From positions 1 through 25,572 of the IMG/VR virus record IMGVR_UViG_3300021959_000342: 25,572 nucleotides of DNA; one strand, given 5' to 3'. This document shows, in pieces, positions 6,942 to 13,723 of the stretch (position 1 is the stretch's first letter; every line of letters starts with the position of its first letter). This DNA is from a virus. Below the pieces are notes generated by a model. It saw only the letters and a list, made by a program, of their open reading frames with translations, was not told the DNA's origin and did no database searches. The position numbers and the translations under genes were made by a program.

Positions 6942-7572
6942 AAAAGTTCATTCAAAAGTAGCGTTCGTGCTAGGAAATGGCATGAGCAGACTAGCGGTTA
7001 ATCTTTCAAAGATCCACGAAAGAGGAACGGTGTATGCCTGTAACGCAATCTATAGAGAATACGATCCACACTATTTGGTAGCAGTGGATGTTAAAATGGT
7101 TAACGAGCTAATAGAAGCAGAATACCATAAGAAAGGCACACTTTGGACCAATCCTAACAAAGGCATAAAGACTAAAGCACACATCAATCTTTTCACTCCA
7201 CACAAGGGGTGGTCAAGCGGGCCAACAGCACTATGGTTTGCGGCTTCAAATGGTCACAAGGACATTTATATAATGGGATTTGACTATCAAGGCCACAAAG
7301 GAAAGTTCAATAATATCTATGCTGACACGTTCAATTACAAGAAAACCACTGATTCTGCAACGTTTTTTGGCAATTGGTTAAGCCAAACGGAGCGTGTAAT
7401 CAAGGAATTTTCAGACGTAAGATTCACTAGAGTGATAGAACCCGGAGCATTTATACCGGATAAATTAGGGCCACAACACGGTAATTTAAAGCACATTACG
7501 TTCCAAGACTTCGAGAATACGTTCGAGGGCACTATATATCAGAACAAAATGAGTCAAAATACTACCATTTAA
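6925..7572 (+). CDS. GT42/CstII-like sialyltransferase-type protein
   Basis: A 215-residue protein with a Rossmann-like pattern. Three blocks resemble bacterial family GT42 sialyltransferases: FVLGNGMS (about residues 14-21; family FVSGNGPS), VYACNAIYREY (36-46; family VFRCNQFYFED) and a later block SSGPTALW...IYIMGFDY (97-121; family SGVYMC...IYLSGIDFY). GT42 enzymes move sialic acid from CMP-sialate to glycans, so a sugar-nucleotide-using enzyme is plausible, but the phage protein is shorter and the donor is unknown. DUF115/MptE-like proteins share the first motif and are an alternative. I chose ATG 6925 because earlier in-frame ATGs (6865, 6910) lie deeper in the upstream gene; no candidate start has a good ribosome binding site. 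It sits inside the gp20-gp23 head module. Confidence 0.65.
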   Translation: MQKQVKKVHSKVAFVLGNGMSRLAVNLSKIHERGTVYACNAIYREYDPHYLVAVDVKMVNELIEAEYHKKGTLWTNPNKGIKTKAHINLFTPHKGWSSGPTALWFAASNGHKDIYIMGFDYQGHKGKFNNIYADTFNYKKTTDSATFFGNWLSQTERVIKEFSDVRFTRVIEPGAFIPDKLGPQHGNLKHITFQDFENTFEGTIYQNKMSQNTTI

Positions 7573-7581
7573 CCCGGTTTT

Positions 7582-7589
7582 TATAAGTA
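7582..7589 (+). promoter_or_regulatory. Possible late promoter TATAAGTA for the gp67-21-22-23 block
   Basis: The same octamer as at 2197, placed in the only sizeable gap of the head module. The inferred leader is about 47 nt, ending in AAAGGAGA before the ATG at 7642. A second weaker octamer, TGTAAATA, lies at 7593-7600. Confidence 0.5.
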
Positions 7590-7641
7590 AAATGTAAATA
7601 CATAACGAAACAGCCTTATATATCAATAAAGGAGAATATCA

Positions 7642-8556
7642 ATGGCAGACAAATCTACACTAGAACAAATGTTAGAGCATTTGGTCAATGATGATTCTGC
7701 GAAAGCAGAAGAACTGTTCCACGAATATGTGGTAACAAAATCAAGAGAAATTTACGAAAACCTTATCGAAGAAGAAATGAAAGATGAAGACGTTGAAGAA
7801 GCATCTAAAAAAGATGAAGATGAAGCGGTAGACGAAGCATCTAAGGATGAGGATTCAGAAGAAGACAAAGTTGACGAAGCATCAGACGAAGACAAAGATG
7901 ATGAAAAAGTTGATGAAGAATTTGAAGAAGTTGCTGTAGAAGCAGACGATGAAGATGAAGGCGACATGGACGCTATGGGCGGAGACGCTACAGACGACCT
8001 AGAAGCAGACATTACAGGTGATGACGAAGAAGGCGATAAAGAGCCAGAAGAGTTATTCCAGGATCTAGATTCAATCGTTGATGAGCTACAGGCTAAATTC
8101 GACGAAATTAAGGGCGGCGAAGAAGGTGATGAAGATGAAGGTGATGACATGGAAGACGAAATGAAGGATTCCATCGAAACTCCAGTATCTGCTGATCCAG
8201 AAGGCGACGCTGAACTAGCAACAATGCGCGAGTATGTTGAAAAAGTAGCAGGCGGACACGGTGCTGAGAAAAAAGGCGGCGCGGAATCTGCGGACAACAA
8301 AAAGTCAGTTGTTGATAACATGAAGAACGATATGGGTGGAACTACTGCTAACATCGCAAAAGGCGGTGAAGAGTCAGGTAAAAATGACGGTGGATTAGCA
8401 GATATTACACCTAAAGAAGAGAACATGGGCAATGTTAACACGCCGGGTTCAAAAAATGCAACTAAAATGGACAGCACAAAAGGACATGGTGCTGAAAAAG
8501 CGGGTGCAAAAGAACAGGCTGATAACAAGCAATCAATTTTCCGTGGTCGTAGATAA
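7642..8556 (+). CDS. 67: gp67-like acidic prohead-core protein
   Basis: A 304-residue protein. Its first 50 residues (TLEQMLEHLVNDDSAKAEELF, then a helix ending NLIEEEMKDED) resemble the N-terminus of T4 gp67, the small prohead-core protein cut by gp21 into internal peptides. In T4, gp67 is about 80 residues. Here a very long Asp/Glu tract follows (about 50-185), then a Gly/Lys-rich C-terminal part with two copies of a GHGAEK...ADNK motif (205-223 and 281-299) and a basic end, FRGRR. AAAGGAGA stands upstream of the ATG. Position before gp21 supports a role in the scaffold core; the acidic tract may balance charge during DNA packaging. It could also combine gp67 and gp68 roles, since no separate gp68 is seen. 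Confidence 0.75.
   Translation: MADKSTLEQMLEHLVNDDSAKAEELFHEYVVTKSREIYENLIEEEMKDEDVEEASKKDEDEAVDEASKDEDSEEDKVDEASDEDKDDEKVDEEFEEVAVEADDEDEGDMDAMGGDATDDLEADITGDDEEGDKEPEELFQDLDSIVDELQAKFDEIKGGEEGDEDEGDDMEDEMKDSIETPVSADPEGDAELATMREYVEKVAGGHGAEKKGGAESADNKKSVVDNMKNDMGGTTANIAKGGEESGKNDGGLADITPKEENMGNVNTPGSKNATKMDSTKGHGAEKAGAKEQADNKQSIFRGRR
8254..8538 (+). repeat. Two-copy protein-level repeat in the gp67-like gene
   Basis: The copies at 8254-8310 and 8482-8538 encode GHGAEKKGGAESADNKKS and GHGAEKAGAKEQADNKQS. The DNA has diverged more than the protein, so the motif appears to be kept by selection. Confidence 0.75.
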
Positions 8557-8559
8557 TAG

Positions 8560-8564
8560 AGGAG
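8560..8564 (+). promoter_or_regulatory. Ribosome binding site fixing a TTG start
   Basis: AGGAG sits 7 nt before the TTG at 8572, and no ATG lies near the expected N-terminus. This decides TTG as the start of the protease gene. Confidence 0.75.
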
Positions 8565-8571
8565 TATAAGG

Positions 8572-9198
8572 TTGAAAACTAACCTACAAGAACATCTGAG
8601 CTTCGATCAGGCTAAAATCGTCGTAGAGCGTGATGAAGGCGAAGGCAAAACGTTACATTTGAGTGGCATCTGTATTCAGGGTGACATTCGTAACGCTAAC
8701 CAGCGCATTTATTCTTCTAAGGAAATTGATAGGGCTGTCAAGACGCTCAACGAACAGATTTCTGGGGGGTATTCAGTGCTAGGTGAAGTTGATCATCCTC
8801 AAGATTTACGTATCAACCTCGACCGTGTTAGCCACATGATTACAAAAATGTGGATGGACGGTCCTAACGGCTACGGAAAACTTAAAATGCTTCCAACTCC
8901 AATGGGTCAATTAGTTTCGACCATGTTGGAGTCGGGAGTTAAATTAGGAGTTTCTAGTCGCGGATCAGGCGAAGTAGATCCAAGTGGTAACGTTCAAGGT
9001 TTTGAAATTATCACAGTGGATGTGGTAGCACAACCAAGTGCGCCAGGCGCCTACCCAACACCAGTTTACGAGCACCTTATGAATAGTAACGGTGGTTACC
9101 AGGCATTTAAAGTGGCACAAGAAGTCCAAGGCGACACACAGGCACAACGATACATAGCAGAGAGCTTGAAAAAAGTAATTCAAGGTCTTAAATCTTAA
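8572..9198 (+). CDS. 21: Prohead core protease gp21
   Basis: A 208-residue serine protease of the T4 gp21 type. It degrades the scaffold and trims capsid proteins inside the prohead, cutting after (L/I)-x-E. The family core is visible: SGICIQGDIRNANQRIY, then GEVDHP (His75, candidate catalytic His) and LGVSSRGSG (Ser128 or Ser129, candidate nucleophile). EIITVDVVAQPSAPGA follows, carrying conserved Asp and Pro residues. Length is close to T4 gp21 (212 residues). It starts with TTG, which may lower expression relative to gp22 and gp23. It lies 15 nt after the core gene and 11 nt before gp22, so these genes are probably co-transcribed. Confidence 0.92.
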   Translation: MKTNLQEHLSFDQAKIVVERDEGEGKTLHLSGICIQGDIRNANQRIYSSKEIDRAVKTLNEQISGGYSVLGEVDHPQDLRINLDRVSHMITKMWMDGPNGYGKLKMLPTPMGQLVSTMLESGVKLGVSSRGSGEVDPSGNVQGFEIITVDVVAQPSAPGAYPTPVYEHLMNSNGGYQAFKVAQEVQGDTQAQRYIAESLKKVIQGLKS

Positions 9199-9209
9199 GG
9201 AGAATCACA

Positions 9210-10304
9210 ATGCTAGATTTTGTAAAACAATTGTTTGAAAACAACGTGATTTCCGAAGAAACTAAGTCGGAGATTGAATCCGCTTGGGAAACTGCTGTTC
9301 AAGAAAACCGTGACAAAATCTCTACCGAATTACGTGAAGAGTTTGCTACGAAGTATGAGCACGATAAAACCGCAATGGTTGAAGCAGTAGAAAAGATGCT
9401 TTCAGACAGAATTACTGCTGAGCTATCTGAGTTTGCTGAAGACCGCCAGGGGCTTATCGAAGCAAGAGCCAAGTATGCTAAGAAAATGAAAAACGATTCC
9501 AAAGCAATGGAATCTTTTGTTCTTAACAACTTGAAAAAGGAACTTGCTGAACTTCGTGAAGATCGTAAATCGGTTGCAGGTAATGTTGCCAAATTAGAAT
9601 CTTTCATAGTGAATTCATTGGCGAAAGAAATCGCAGAATTCCACGCAGACAAGAAGGATCTTGCTGAAACCAAAGTTAAACTTGTTAGAGATAGCAAGGC
9701 TAAATTTGAAGCAGTGAAACAAGACTTCATTGCTAAGGCTTCCAAGATTGTTTCAGAAACAGTATCGAAAGGTATTAAATCTGAAATGGGTCAATTGAAA
9801 GAGGACATTGAGGCAGCTCGCAGAAATGATTTTGGTCGCAGAATTTTTGAAAGTTTTGCAAGCGAGTACGCAACAAGCCATCTTAATGAAAAATCAGAAA
9901 CTGCTAAACTTCTTAAAGTTGTAAAACAGAAAGAAGATGCAATTGCTGAAGCGGAAGCGAAAGCGGAAGAAGTTAAGAATATTGTTGAAAGTAAAGATGC
10001 TGAAATCGCAAAAATCAAAGACGCAAGCGAAAGAAAAGAGATTATGTCAGAATTGATGGCACCTCTTTCTAGAGACAAGCGTGAAGTGATGAGCGAACTT
10101 TTAGAATCTGTACAGACTAACAAATTACACGCTACATTTGACAAGTACATTCCAGCCGTAATGGAAGGAAACGTACCAGCGAAGAAGGCGTTGACTGAAG
10201 GCAAAGAAGTTACAGGCGATAAAAACACACAGGCACCAATCGGCGCAGAGAACAAAGGCGCTGAGATATTTGACATCCGCAGGCTTGCGGGACTAAAAGT
10301 TTAA
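9210..10304 (+). CDS. 22: Prohead scaffold core protein gp22
   Basis: A 364-residue, almost wholly helical, Glu/Lys/Ala-rich protein, as expected of the scaffold on which the capsid shell assembles. It begins MLDFVKQLFENNVISEET and has a long coiled-coil body. A duplicated segment of about 29 residues starts at 100 (MESFVLNNLKKELAELREDR) and 129 (LESFIVNSLAKEIAEFHADK). Towards the C-terminus lies the conserved-looking SRDKREVMSELLESV region. Several (L/I)-x-E sites, such as LTE-G near 330, could be gp21 targets. It is longer than T4 gp22 (269 residues). AAGGAGA precedes the ATG. Its place between gp21 and gp23 makes the call firm. Confidence 0.9.
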   Translation: MLDFVKQLFENNVISEETKSEIESAWETAVQENRDKISTELREEFATKYEHDKTAMVEAVEKMLSDRITAELSEFAEDRQGLIEARAKYAKKMKNDSKAMESFVLNNLKKELAELREDRKSVAGNVAKLESFIVNSLAKEIAEFHADKKDLAETKVKLVRDSKAKFEAVKQDFIAKASKIVSETVSKGIKSEMGQLKEDIEAARRNDFGRRIFESFASEYATSHLNEKSETAKLLKVVKQKEDAIAEAEAKAEEVKNIVESKDAEIAKIKDASERKEIMSELMAPLSRDKREVMSELLESVQTNKLHATFDKYIPAVMEGNVPAKKALTEGKEVTGDKNTQAPIGAENKGAEIFDIRRLAGLKV

Positions 10305-10317
10305 AGGAGAACAAAAA

Positions 10318-11490
10318 ATGTCACAACTATTAGAGTCACGCTGGTCAGAAACCAAAGACGCCCTTTTAGAAGGTCTTCAAGGTAACAAGCGTACTGTTAT
10401 GGCAACGACTCTGGAAAATACCCGTAAGTATTTGTCAGAGAGTGCTACAGCAGGTGCTACTTCTGCCGGCAACGTCGCAACACTAAATCGCGTCATTCTT
10501 CCAGTAATCAGACGTGTAATGCCAACTGTAATCGCAAACGAATTAGTTGGTGTTCAACCAATGACTGGACCAGTAGGTCAAATTCACACACTACGTGTTA
10601 GATACTCAGACACTTTCTCAAGTTCATCTGGTACTGGCGCAACAGCGGGTGAAGAGGCACTATCACCTTTCAAAATTGCTGAAGGGTATTCAGGAAATGA
10701 TGACATCAAGGCTGGTTCTACTGCATCTTTAGAAGGTACAGCAGGAAACAGATTGTCAATTCAAATCTTGAAACAAACAGTTGAAGCGAAAACACGTAAG
10801 TTATCAGCTCGCTGGACTTTTGAAGCAGCTCAAGATGCACAAGCTCAACAAGGCATTGACATCGAGGCTGAGATCATGGCAGCTCTTGCACAAGAGATTA
10901 CTGCTGAAATCGATCAAGAAGTTATTACTTCTTTAACTTCATTAGCAGGTACAGCAGCATTAACATACGACCAAGCAGCGGTATCAGGTACTGCTACTTT
11001 CGTTGGTGATGAACACGCAGCACTTGCTGTTCAAATCAACAGAGTTGCTAACTTGATCGCTCAGCGTACAAGACGTGGTGCAGGTAACTGGGCTGTTGTT
11101 TCACCAACAGTATTAACTCTGTTACAATCTGCAACAACTTCTGCGTTCGCAAGAACAACAGAAGGTACTTTTGAAGCACCAACAAACACTAAGTTTGTAG
11201 GAACTTTAAACAGTGCAATGCGTGTGTATGTTAACGGTTATGCTACATCTGATGATGTGCTAATTGGTTACAAAGGTTCAAGTGAGTCAGACGCAGCAGC
11301 GTTCTACTGCCCATACATTCCATTAATGTCAAGCGGTGTTGTACTTGATCCTGCTACTTTTGAACCAGTAGTTTCGTTCATGACTAGATATGGTTATGTA
11401 GAGTTATCAAACACTGCATCATCTCTAGGTAATGCGGCAGACTACTTGGGTAAAGTTGCAGTAACAGCAGCAAACCTACGTTTTGCATAA
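10318..11490 (+). CDS. 23: Major capsid protein gp23 (compact form)
   Basis: A 390-residue capsid protein of the T4 gp23 family (HK97 fold). Recognisable blocks are LNRVILPVIRRVMPTVIANELVG, a stretch after it with QPMTGPVGQIHTLRVRY, then RKLSARWTFEAAQD, INRVANLIAQRTRRGAGNW and PVVSFMTRYGYVELSNTASS. The first 45 residues are the probable cleaved propeptide: LLE-G (after 18) and LSE-S (after 41) fit or nearly fit the gp21 rule. It is clearly shorter than T4 gp23 (521 residues), so a surface insertion is probably missing. AAAGGAGA gives strong translation initiation, and a strong terminator follows the stop, as expected for the most abundant virion protein. Confidence 0.94.
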   Translation: MSQLLESRWSETKDALLEGLQGNKRTVMATTLENTRKYLSESATAGATSAGNVATLNRVILPVIRRVMPTVIANELVGVQPMTGPVGQIHTLRVRYSDTFSSSSGTGATAGEEALSPFKIAEGYSGNDDIKAGSTASLEGTAGNRLSIQILKQTVEAKTRKLSARWTFEAAQDAQAQQGIDIEAEIMAALAQEITAEIDQEVITSLTSLAGTAALTYDQAAVSGTATFVGDEHAALAVQINRVANLIAQRTRRGAGNWAVVSPTVLTLLQSATTSAFARTTEGTFEAPTNTKFVGTLNSAMRVYVNGYATSDDVLIGYKGSSESDAAAFYCPYIPLMSSGVVLDPATFEPVVSFMTRYGYVELSNTASSLGNAADYLGKVAVTAANLRFA

Positions 11491-11513
11491 GCATTAACAC
11501 TTTACAGTGTATT

Positions 11514-11544
11514 AAAAGGGCGGCATTTATGTCGCCCTTTTTTT
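11514..11544 (+). terminator. Rho-independent terminator after gp23
   Basis: An 11-bp stem (AAAAGGGCGGC / GTCGCCCTTTT, one G-U pair) with loop ATTTAT runs into a T tract. A second small hairpin, ACACT-TTAC-AGTGT, lies just upstream at 11497-11510. Confidence 0.9.
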
Positions 11545-11549
11545 ATGGC

Positions 11550-11564
11550 TTGACAATCTGTCAA
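11550..11564 (+). promoter_or_regulatory. Inverted repeat containing a -35-like TTGACA
   Basis: TTGACA-ATC-TGTCAA is a perfect dyad with 6-nt arms. The left arm equals the sigma70 -35 consensus; 17 nt on lies TTAAAT (11573-11578, 4 of 6 to TATAAT). It may be a host-type promoter, possibly with an operator. Confidence 0.4.
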
Positions 11565-11571
11565 AAATAGT

Positions 11572-11579
11572 GTTAAATA
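11572..11579 (+). promoter_or_regulatory. Weak late-promoter-like octamer GTTAAATA, 5 nt before an ATG
   Basis: Six of eight bases match TATAAATA. The spacer ATAGT to the ATG at 11585 copies the spacing at 6686-6699, again implying a transcript that begins at the start codon. Confidence 0.3.
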
Positions 11580-11584
11580 ATAGT

Positions 11585-11857
11585 ATGGAAGACATTACTA
11601 GCCATAAAGATTTTGACAAGATAAGATCACAATTGGATAAGTGGCGAAAGCGGTTTCCCATGTTCGGACATGATGTTAGGCGAATACAATCAGCCATAGA
11701 AGTTCATATGAAAAACTATATGGATTTTCTAATCAAATACAAGCAAACCAAAAGCGATAGATACATCGATCACGCCCAAGGCGAAATAGACAAAATAAAT
11801 CAACTGTTAAACACCATAAGCAAGGTTGAACTTATGGCATTATTGAGCAAAGGATAA
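11585..11857 (+). CDS. Small helical protein of unknown function
   Basis: A 90-residue, all-helical, basic protein (FDKIRSQLDKWRKRFP, then HVDVRRIQ-like and KYKQTKSDRYIDHAQGEI segments) without membrane segments. ATG 11585 is preferred over an in-frame GTG at 11570, because the GTG lies inside the promoter-like sequence and neither has a ribosome binding site. It stands alone between the gp23 terminator and the next late promoter, which overlaps its stop. It may therefore be expressed separately from both the head block and the fibre block. I do not recognise a family. The long amphipathic helices would suit a small dimer or a chaperone, but that is speculation. Confidence 0.65.
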   Translation: MEDITSHKDFDKIRSQLDKWRKRFPMFGHDVRRIQSAIEVHMKNYMDFLIKYKQTKSDRYIDHAQGEIDKINQLLNTISKVELMALLSKG

Positions 11858-11860
11858 ATA
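11853..11860 (+). promoter_or_regulatory. Late promoter octamer GATAAATA
   Basis: Seven of eight bases match TATAAATA, overlapping the stop of the preceding gene. The inferred start is near 11866, about 84 nt before the next ATG. Confidence 0.6.
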
Positions 11861-11865
11861 CATTT

Positions 11866-11949
11866 GTCAATAAGCGAGCCGCTTAATATGTGGCGGACTT
11901 ATGGGGTACCCGCCCCGTAGACCTAGAACGTCAATATAAGGAGAAAACA
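11866..11949 (+). promoter_or_regulatory. Structured 5' leader A
   Basis: An inferred untranslated leader of about 84 nt. Hairpin 1 is TAAGCG-AGC-CGCTTA (11871-11885). Hairpin 2 is TATGGGG-TACCCG-CCCCGTA (11900-11919, one G-U pair); its left arm can also be rearranged, since GCGG at 11893-11896 can pair with CCGC at 11910-11913. It ends in AAGGAGA. No known riboswitch class was recognised. Confidence 0.45.
11938..11944 (+). promoter_or_regulatory. Ribosome binding site deciding ATG 11950
   Basis: AAGGAGA lies 5 nt before ATG 11950. An in-frame GTG at 11890 has no such site and falls between the leader hairpins, so the shorter protein is preferred. Confidence 0.75.
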
Positions 11950-12348
11950 ATGGGAAGACCTATAAACAAGAGACACTTTGGTGCATTAGGTAGCGATACT
12001 GTATCACCAAACATTCCAGTAGAAGCAGCATTTATTGCCGGTGAGATTAAGAGAGCCGAGGCTACAGGTGGAGCAGAAGTATTCATCGTAAAACAAAAAT
12101 CTTCTAGAAGATTCTTAGTACAATCGGTTGATGATGGCGAACAGGCAATCTGTAAATTAGTGAATAAGGTGACTGATTCATCTGCTGTTGCAGCAGGCGA
12201 AATGGTTATCATTGGTTACTACAATGGGCAGGCTGTTAATATTCAAAAAATGTCAAACAGAGTTGCTACAGATTTTAACAGCAACAGATACAAGTGGTCA
12301 GTACAAGACGACTCGACTACAACTATCTTAATCTTGTCTGACATGTAA
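11950..12348 (+). CDS. Small virion structural protein (MGRPINKR type)
   Basis: A 132-residue protein beginning MGRPINKRHFG and rich in beta-strand patterns (AEVFIVKQKSSRRFLVQS, AAGEMVIIGYYNGQAVNIQKM) with a conserved-looking end (YKWSVQDDSTTTILILSDM). Proteins with this N-terminus are, to my memory, common among marine T4-like phages and are annotated only as structural or hypothetical. It opens the fibre array, 8 nt before the next gene, and has its own late promoter, hairpin leader and strong AAGGAGA. This indicates high late expression, which fits a virion component. It may be a baseplate-fibre adaptor or a head decoration, but neither can be shown from the sequence. Confidence 0.7.
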   Translation: MGRPINKRHFGALGSDTVSPNIPVEAAFIAGEIKRAEATGGAEVFIVKQKSSRRFLVQSVDDGEQAICKLVNKVTDSSAVAAGEMVIIGYYNGQAVNIQKMSNRVATDFNSNRYKWSVQDDSTTTILILSDM

Positions 12349-12356
12349 GGTGACGT

Positions 12357-13328
12357 ATGGCACAGTTTTTACAAATTAACGGAGACTATAATATAAAGAC
12401 CAGCGAGGGCGGACAGGTTCTGTTCGACACTGGTCCAGGGATCGGTGAGGTTAGAGTCACTGGTAACCTAGTAGTTGAAGGTGATACTCTTACTGTGTCT
12501 GCGGAAAACTTGAATGTTAATGATAATGTTATTATTCTAAACTATGGAGAAACGGGTGCTGGTGTTTCACTAAGATATGCTGGTATCCAGATTGATAGAG
12601 GAACAGAGCAGCCCGTTTCAATCCTATGGGACGAGAATGAATCAGCCATTAACTTTGTTACAGGATCGCCGGAAGGTATTCTAAATTGGTCCGACAGTAA
12701 TATCAGAGTAAGAAGAATTTTTACTGATTCGGATACTGACGGAGGAGACCTAACACTAATTGGAACTGGTGCAGGAGTGGTCAAGGTAGCAGGCACACTA
12801 AACTATGAACAACAGATAACCGATGATGACGACATTCCTAACAAAAAATATGTTGATGATTCTATTAGAGATAATCCAACATTCCAGATTGTTGATGACG
12901 ACACGAGAGTTATTGTTAGTGAAGTTGATGTTAGTGGATCACTGGATTATCTAACCGACAATACTGGATTCAGTTCTTTTGGTGAAAGTGCTGTTTCGGT
13001 AATTGTAGATGGTAATCTTAATTCTCAGTTTTATGCAAATAGAGCGGTCATACAGAGTTTAGAAATTAATGACAACGAAATAACAAACAACGATACGAAT
13101 GCTAATGTTTATATTAGAACACAAGGTACTGGTAAGTTACAAACCAATTATGGTATTGAACTAGAACAATCTGGAGTTACTCCTGCATATGTTAATAATT
13201 CAACCATAATGTATTCAAACACACCAAGCATTGGTAGAAGCGGAGTGTATGTAAGTAATGCACAGGCAAATACCAGCGGAGAACTTGTTAGTAAAAATAG
13301 AGCATTGCTATTTGGTATGATATTTTAG
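12357..13328 (+). CDS. Tail-fibre-like structural protein
   Basis: A 323-residue beta-rich protein. It opens MAQFLQINGDYNIKTSEGG and has a short-repeat segment typical of fibre shafts (VRVTGNLVVEGDTLTVSAEN). Next comes LNVNDNVIILNYGETGAG, a segment with ILWDENESAINF, and the motif ITDDDDIPNKKYVDDSI that recurs in marine phage fibres. The C-terminus is SKNRALLFGMIF. AAGGTGA precedes the start. It is the first member of a tightly spaced array of fibre and structural genes. It could be a short fibre or a fibre-attachment protein; no receptor-binding domain can be identified. Confidence 0.75.
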   Translation: MAQFLQINGDYNIKTSEGGQVLFDTGPGIGEVRVTGNLVVEGDTLTVSAENLNVNDNVIILNYGETGAGVSLRYAGIQIDRGTEQPVSILWDENESAINFVTGSPEGILNWSDSNIRVRRIFTDSDTDGGDLTLIGTGAGVVKVAGTLNYEQQITDDDDIPNKKYVDDSIRDNPTFQIVDDDTRVIVSEVDVSGSLDYLTDNTGFSSFGESAVSVIVDGNLNSQFYANRAVIQSLEINDNEITNNDTNANVYIRTQGTGKLQTNYGIELEQSGVTPAYVNNSTIMYSNTPSIGRSGVYVSNAQANTSGELVSKNRALLFGMIF

Positions 13329-13336
13329 GAAAGATA

Positions 13337-13714
13337 ATGATAACAAGCACACTAGTTACATCGACAAATGTTAGTACGCCACAAAAGGTTTTTACCAGTT
13401 CAACAACTGGTGCGCCTATAGGCGGTGCTGTTACCGGACAAACAAATGCAATTACTACGATGGTATTGTGTAATACTGGAGCACCTAACCCAACTGACGA
13501 ATCAGTGAATACAGTAAATGTAAATATTCATCTTGTACCGTCAGGAGGTTCATATTCTGCAGCCAACACCATAGTAAGTAATTTGACAATACCCGCAGGC
13601 GAAACTGTATTTTTCAGCGATGAAAAAATTATTTTAGATAGCGGTGACGAAGTTTGGGTAGGTACAAGTGCAGCAAGTTTGATCGGTATAACAATAAGCA
13701 CACTGCCGGTATAG
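13337..13714 (+). CDS. Small beta-sandwich structural protein
   Basis: A 125-residue protein with alternating hydrophobic strands (AITTMVLCNTG, VNVNIHLVPSGG, NLTIPAGETVFFSDEKIIL, GDEVWVGTSA). It shares a layout with the 110-residue protein at 17219: strands, then TIP(A/P)-x-x-T, then a (K/R)(I/L)IL segment and a terminal TIS strand. The two look like distant paralogues. AGGA overlapping the upstream stop supports the start. Such small beta-sandwich proteins may cap or join fibres; the role here is inferred only from position in the fibre array. Confidence 0.65.
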   Translation: MITSTLVTSTNVSTPQKVFTSSTTGAPIGGAVTGQTNAITTMVLCNTGAPNPTDESVNTVNVNIHLVPSGGSYSAANTIVSNLTIPAGETVFFSDEKIILDSGDEVWVGTSAASLIGITISTLPV

Positions 13715-13723
13715 GAGTAGCGA

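Noticed and set aside
7571-7581. Terminator after the sialyltransferase-like gene (AACCCGGTTTTT)
   Set aside because: The arms are only four bases long with no usable loop, so a stable hairpin cannot form.
7752-8528. Minus-strand 258-codon Ser-rich ORF
   Set aside because: It is the complement of the Asp/Glu codons of the gp67-like gene and has no start signal.
11890-11949. N-terminal extension of the MGRPINKR protein from GTG 11890
   Set aside because: There is no ribosome binding site for GTG, while AAGGAGA is ideally placed for ATG 11950. The extension would run through the second leader hairpin.
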